DNA of 43,948 nt. Origin: an uncultured Collinsella sp. Lineage in GTDB: Bacteria > Actinomycetota > Coriobacteriia > Coriobacteriales > Coriobacteriaceae. How positions within the stretch are numbered: the stretch's first letter is position 1; each line of letters opens with the position of its first letter. The translations under genes and the position numbers were made by a program. The stretch covers positions 1 through 43,948 of the forward strand of contig USFU01000002.1 of the NCBI GenBank assembly GCA_900554135.1. The letters run 5' to 3'. Positions 42,785 to 43,948 of the stretch are shown here, one piece after another. The notes beneath the pieces are model-generated. The model ran no database searches and was not told the DNA's origin. It worked only from the letters and a program-made list of their open reading frames with translations.

Positions 42785-43879
42785 TTAGAGGCCAAAGGCA
42801 GATAGGACGAGGCCCCAGCCAGCGCCGATGACGTACATCATGACCAGGAACACGGCGTTTTCGCGAGCGCTGCGGTTGGTGCGGAACAGCACCAGGTAGC
42901 CCACGCCGGCGGAAATGAGCGTGCCGGCGAGCATCGGTGCCAGTTGCAGCGCGCCTTCCAGATACAGCTGCGTAATGACCACGCTCGCCGAGCAGTTGGG
43001 GATCAGGCCGACAAGCGCCGAACCCAGAACGGCGAGCGTCTCGTTGCCGCGCAGGAACTGCTCGATTGCGGACTCGCCAAAGGTCTCGAGTACGGCGACC
43101 AGAACCAGCGTCACCAGGAAAATGAATACCGATACCTGCACGGTATGCGAGATGGCGCTGCGGATAATCGACAGGACGGGCACACCTTCGTGTGAGTGGG
43201 AGCGACCATGGTCGTGATGGTGTTCGTGCCCGCCCTCGTGTCCGTGGTCGTGGCCATGTCCGTGTTCGCGCTCGTCCTCATCCTCGTCTTCATCACAACC
43301 GCAATGGTCGCGCTCGCACAGCTCATGGATGTGGTCGGCGCTCACGCCCGCCTCGGCAACCTCGTCGATGATGTCACCGCCGCTGTGGTCGTCATGCGCG
43401 CAGTTAACGTGCGCCGGATTGACAGTGGTCCCCAACACGGTACGACGAATCGCCGCATGCGCACGGGCGTTGCGACGCAGACCGCGAATGGCGGCATCTA
43501 CGATAAAGCCCGTGACCAGTGCGATCAGCGCTTTCGAAGCCAAAAGCATCGCCATAGTCTGCACGGGAACCTGCTCGGCAAGTAGCAGCGGCAGCATCTC
43601 GTCGGAGGTCGAGAGAAACACCGCCACCAGGGTTCCCAGCGTCACGACGCGACCGGCGTACAGCGTTGCCGCCATGGCCGAAAAGCCGCACTGCGGCACC
43701 ATGCCCAGTAGCGAGCCAACCACGGGACCCGCGGCGCCCGCGCGCTTGATAGCGCCGTTGACGCGATCGCCCGCAACGTGCTCAAGGGTTTCAAGAGCCG
43801 AATACGTCACCAACAAAAACGGCACCAGCGACAGCGTGTCCTTGCCGGCGTCGAGCAGAATATCAATTAGTAAATCCAT
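42785..43879 (-). CDS. DUF2899-type permease with histidine-rich loop, putative metal (manganese) transporter
   Basis: The protein has about ten hydrophobic segments in two related halves; each half has a motif of the type GSLLGMVPQCGFSA and GSALVGLIPNCSASVV. This is the pattern of the DUF2899 family, now usually annotated as a putative manganese or other metal exporter. Between the halves (about residues 165-230) is a cytoplasmic or exposed loop very rich in His, Asp and Glu (DHGHEGGHEHHHDHGRS), a typical metal-binding stretch. The ATG at 43879 has AAAGG 12 bases upstream. A small inverted repeat lies 44-60 bases before the start. The metal preference is inferred from the family, not seen. 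Confidence 0.82.
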   Translation of the reverse strand: MDLLIDILLDAGKDTLSLVPFLLVTYSALETLEHVAGDRVNGAIKRAGAAGPVVGSLLGMVPQCGFSAMAATLYAGRVVTLGTLVAVFLSTSDEMLPLLLAEQVPVQTMAMLLASKALIALVTGFIVDAAIRGLRRNARAHAAIRRTVLGTTVNPAHVNCAHDDHSGGDIIDEVAEAGVSADHIHELCERDHCGCDEDEDEDEREHGHGHDHGHEGGHEHHHDHGRSHSHEGVPVLSIIRSAISHTVQVSVFIFLVTLVLVAVLETFGESAIEQFLRGNETLAVLGSALVGLIPNCSASVVITQLYLEGALQLAPMLAGTLISAGVGYLVLFRTNRSARENAVFLVMMYVIGAGWGLVLSAFGL

Positions 43880-43922
43880 GACGGATGGAACCTTTCGTGT
43901 CTTTCGGCAGCATTGTAAAAGT

Positions 43923-43939
43923 CCTAGCGGTCAACTAGG
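43923..43939 (-). promoter_or_regulatory. Inverted repeat upstream of the metal permease, possible metal-regulator site
   Basis: CCTAG-N7-CTAGG lies 44 bases before the permease start. On the minus strand it overlaps TTGACC, a possible -35 element, so a bound protein would block transcription. DtxR/MntR-type regulators bind palindromes of similar size, but the match to their consensus is weak. The window ends nine bases further on. Confidence 0.35.
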
Positions 43940-43948
43940 GTATTGTAG

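Overview
The window looks like chromosome from a high-GC gut actinobacterium of the Coriobacteriia, most probably Collinsella or a close relative. This rests on GC-rich coding sequence, strong GGAGG ribosome sites and the type of housekeeping proteins on the right. It is an inference from composition and gene content, not a database match.

Layout. Positions 1-360 hold the end of a transporter with RCK/TrkA-C regulatory domains. Positions 687 to 33359, about 33 kb, are one phage-defence island built around a type 1 BREX system. On the minus strand the order is: giant 1570-aa protein, ParB-like protein, SNF2 helicase, 344-aa coiled-coil protein, brxA, brxB, brxC, pglX (N-terminal part), a 5.2-kb cargo block, pglX (C-terminal part), pglZ, brxL, a 450-aa unknown and a 63-aa acidic protein. 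A second, larger SNF2 helicase runs divergently on the plus strand from the head of the operon. Positions 33492 to the end are ordinary chromosome: serC and serA, an M20 peptidase, a DUF1015-like protein, two histidine phosphatases, a nitroreductase, a DUF308 membrane protein, a UPF0178 protein and a DUF2899-type metal permease.

How the genes work together. BrxA, BrxB, BrxC, PglX, PglZ and BrxL are the known type 1 BREX set: PglX methylates host DNA at a non-palindromic site and the complex blocks phage replication. Four extra genes at the head of the operon and the divergent SNF2 helicase extend the set.

The most unusual points are these. (1) PglX is cut at a domain boundary into an 831-aa methyltransferase half and a 322-aa C-terminal half, whose genes are 5.2 kb apart. 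(2) The DNA between the halves carries a DUF3800 gene bracketed by two copies of a small hairpin RNA, a coiled-coil protein that is a paralogue of the 344-aa operon protein, and a HEPN / IrrE-like peptidase / HEPN cassette. (3) A palindrome TTGTTG-N2-CAACAA followed by GAGCGGTAG occurs three times, each upstream of a separate transcription unit of the island, and looks like a shared operator. No obvious regulator gene of the BrxR/WYL kind is present in the window.

No tRNA, rRNA, CRISPR array, transposase or integrase was seen.
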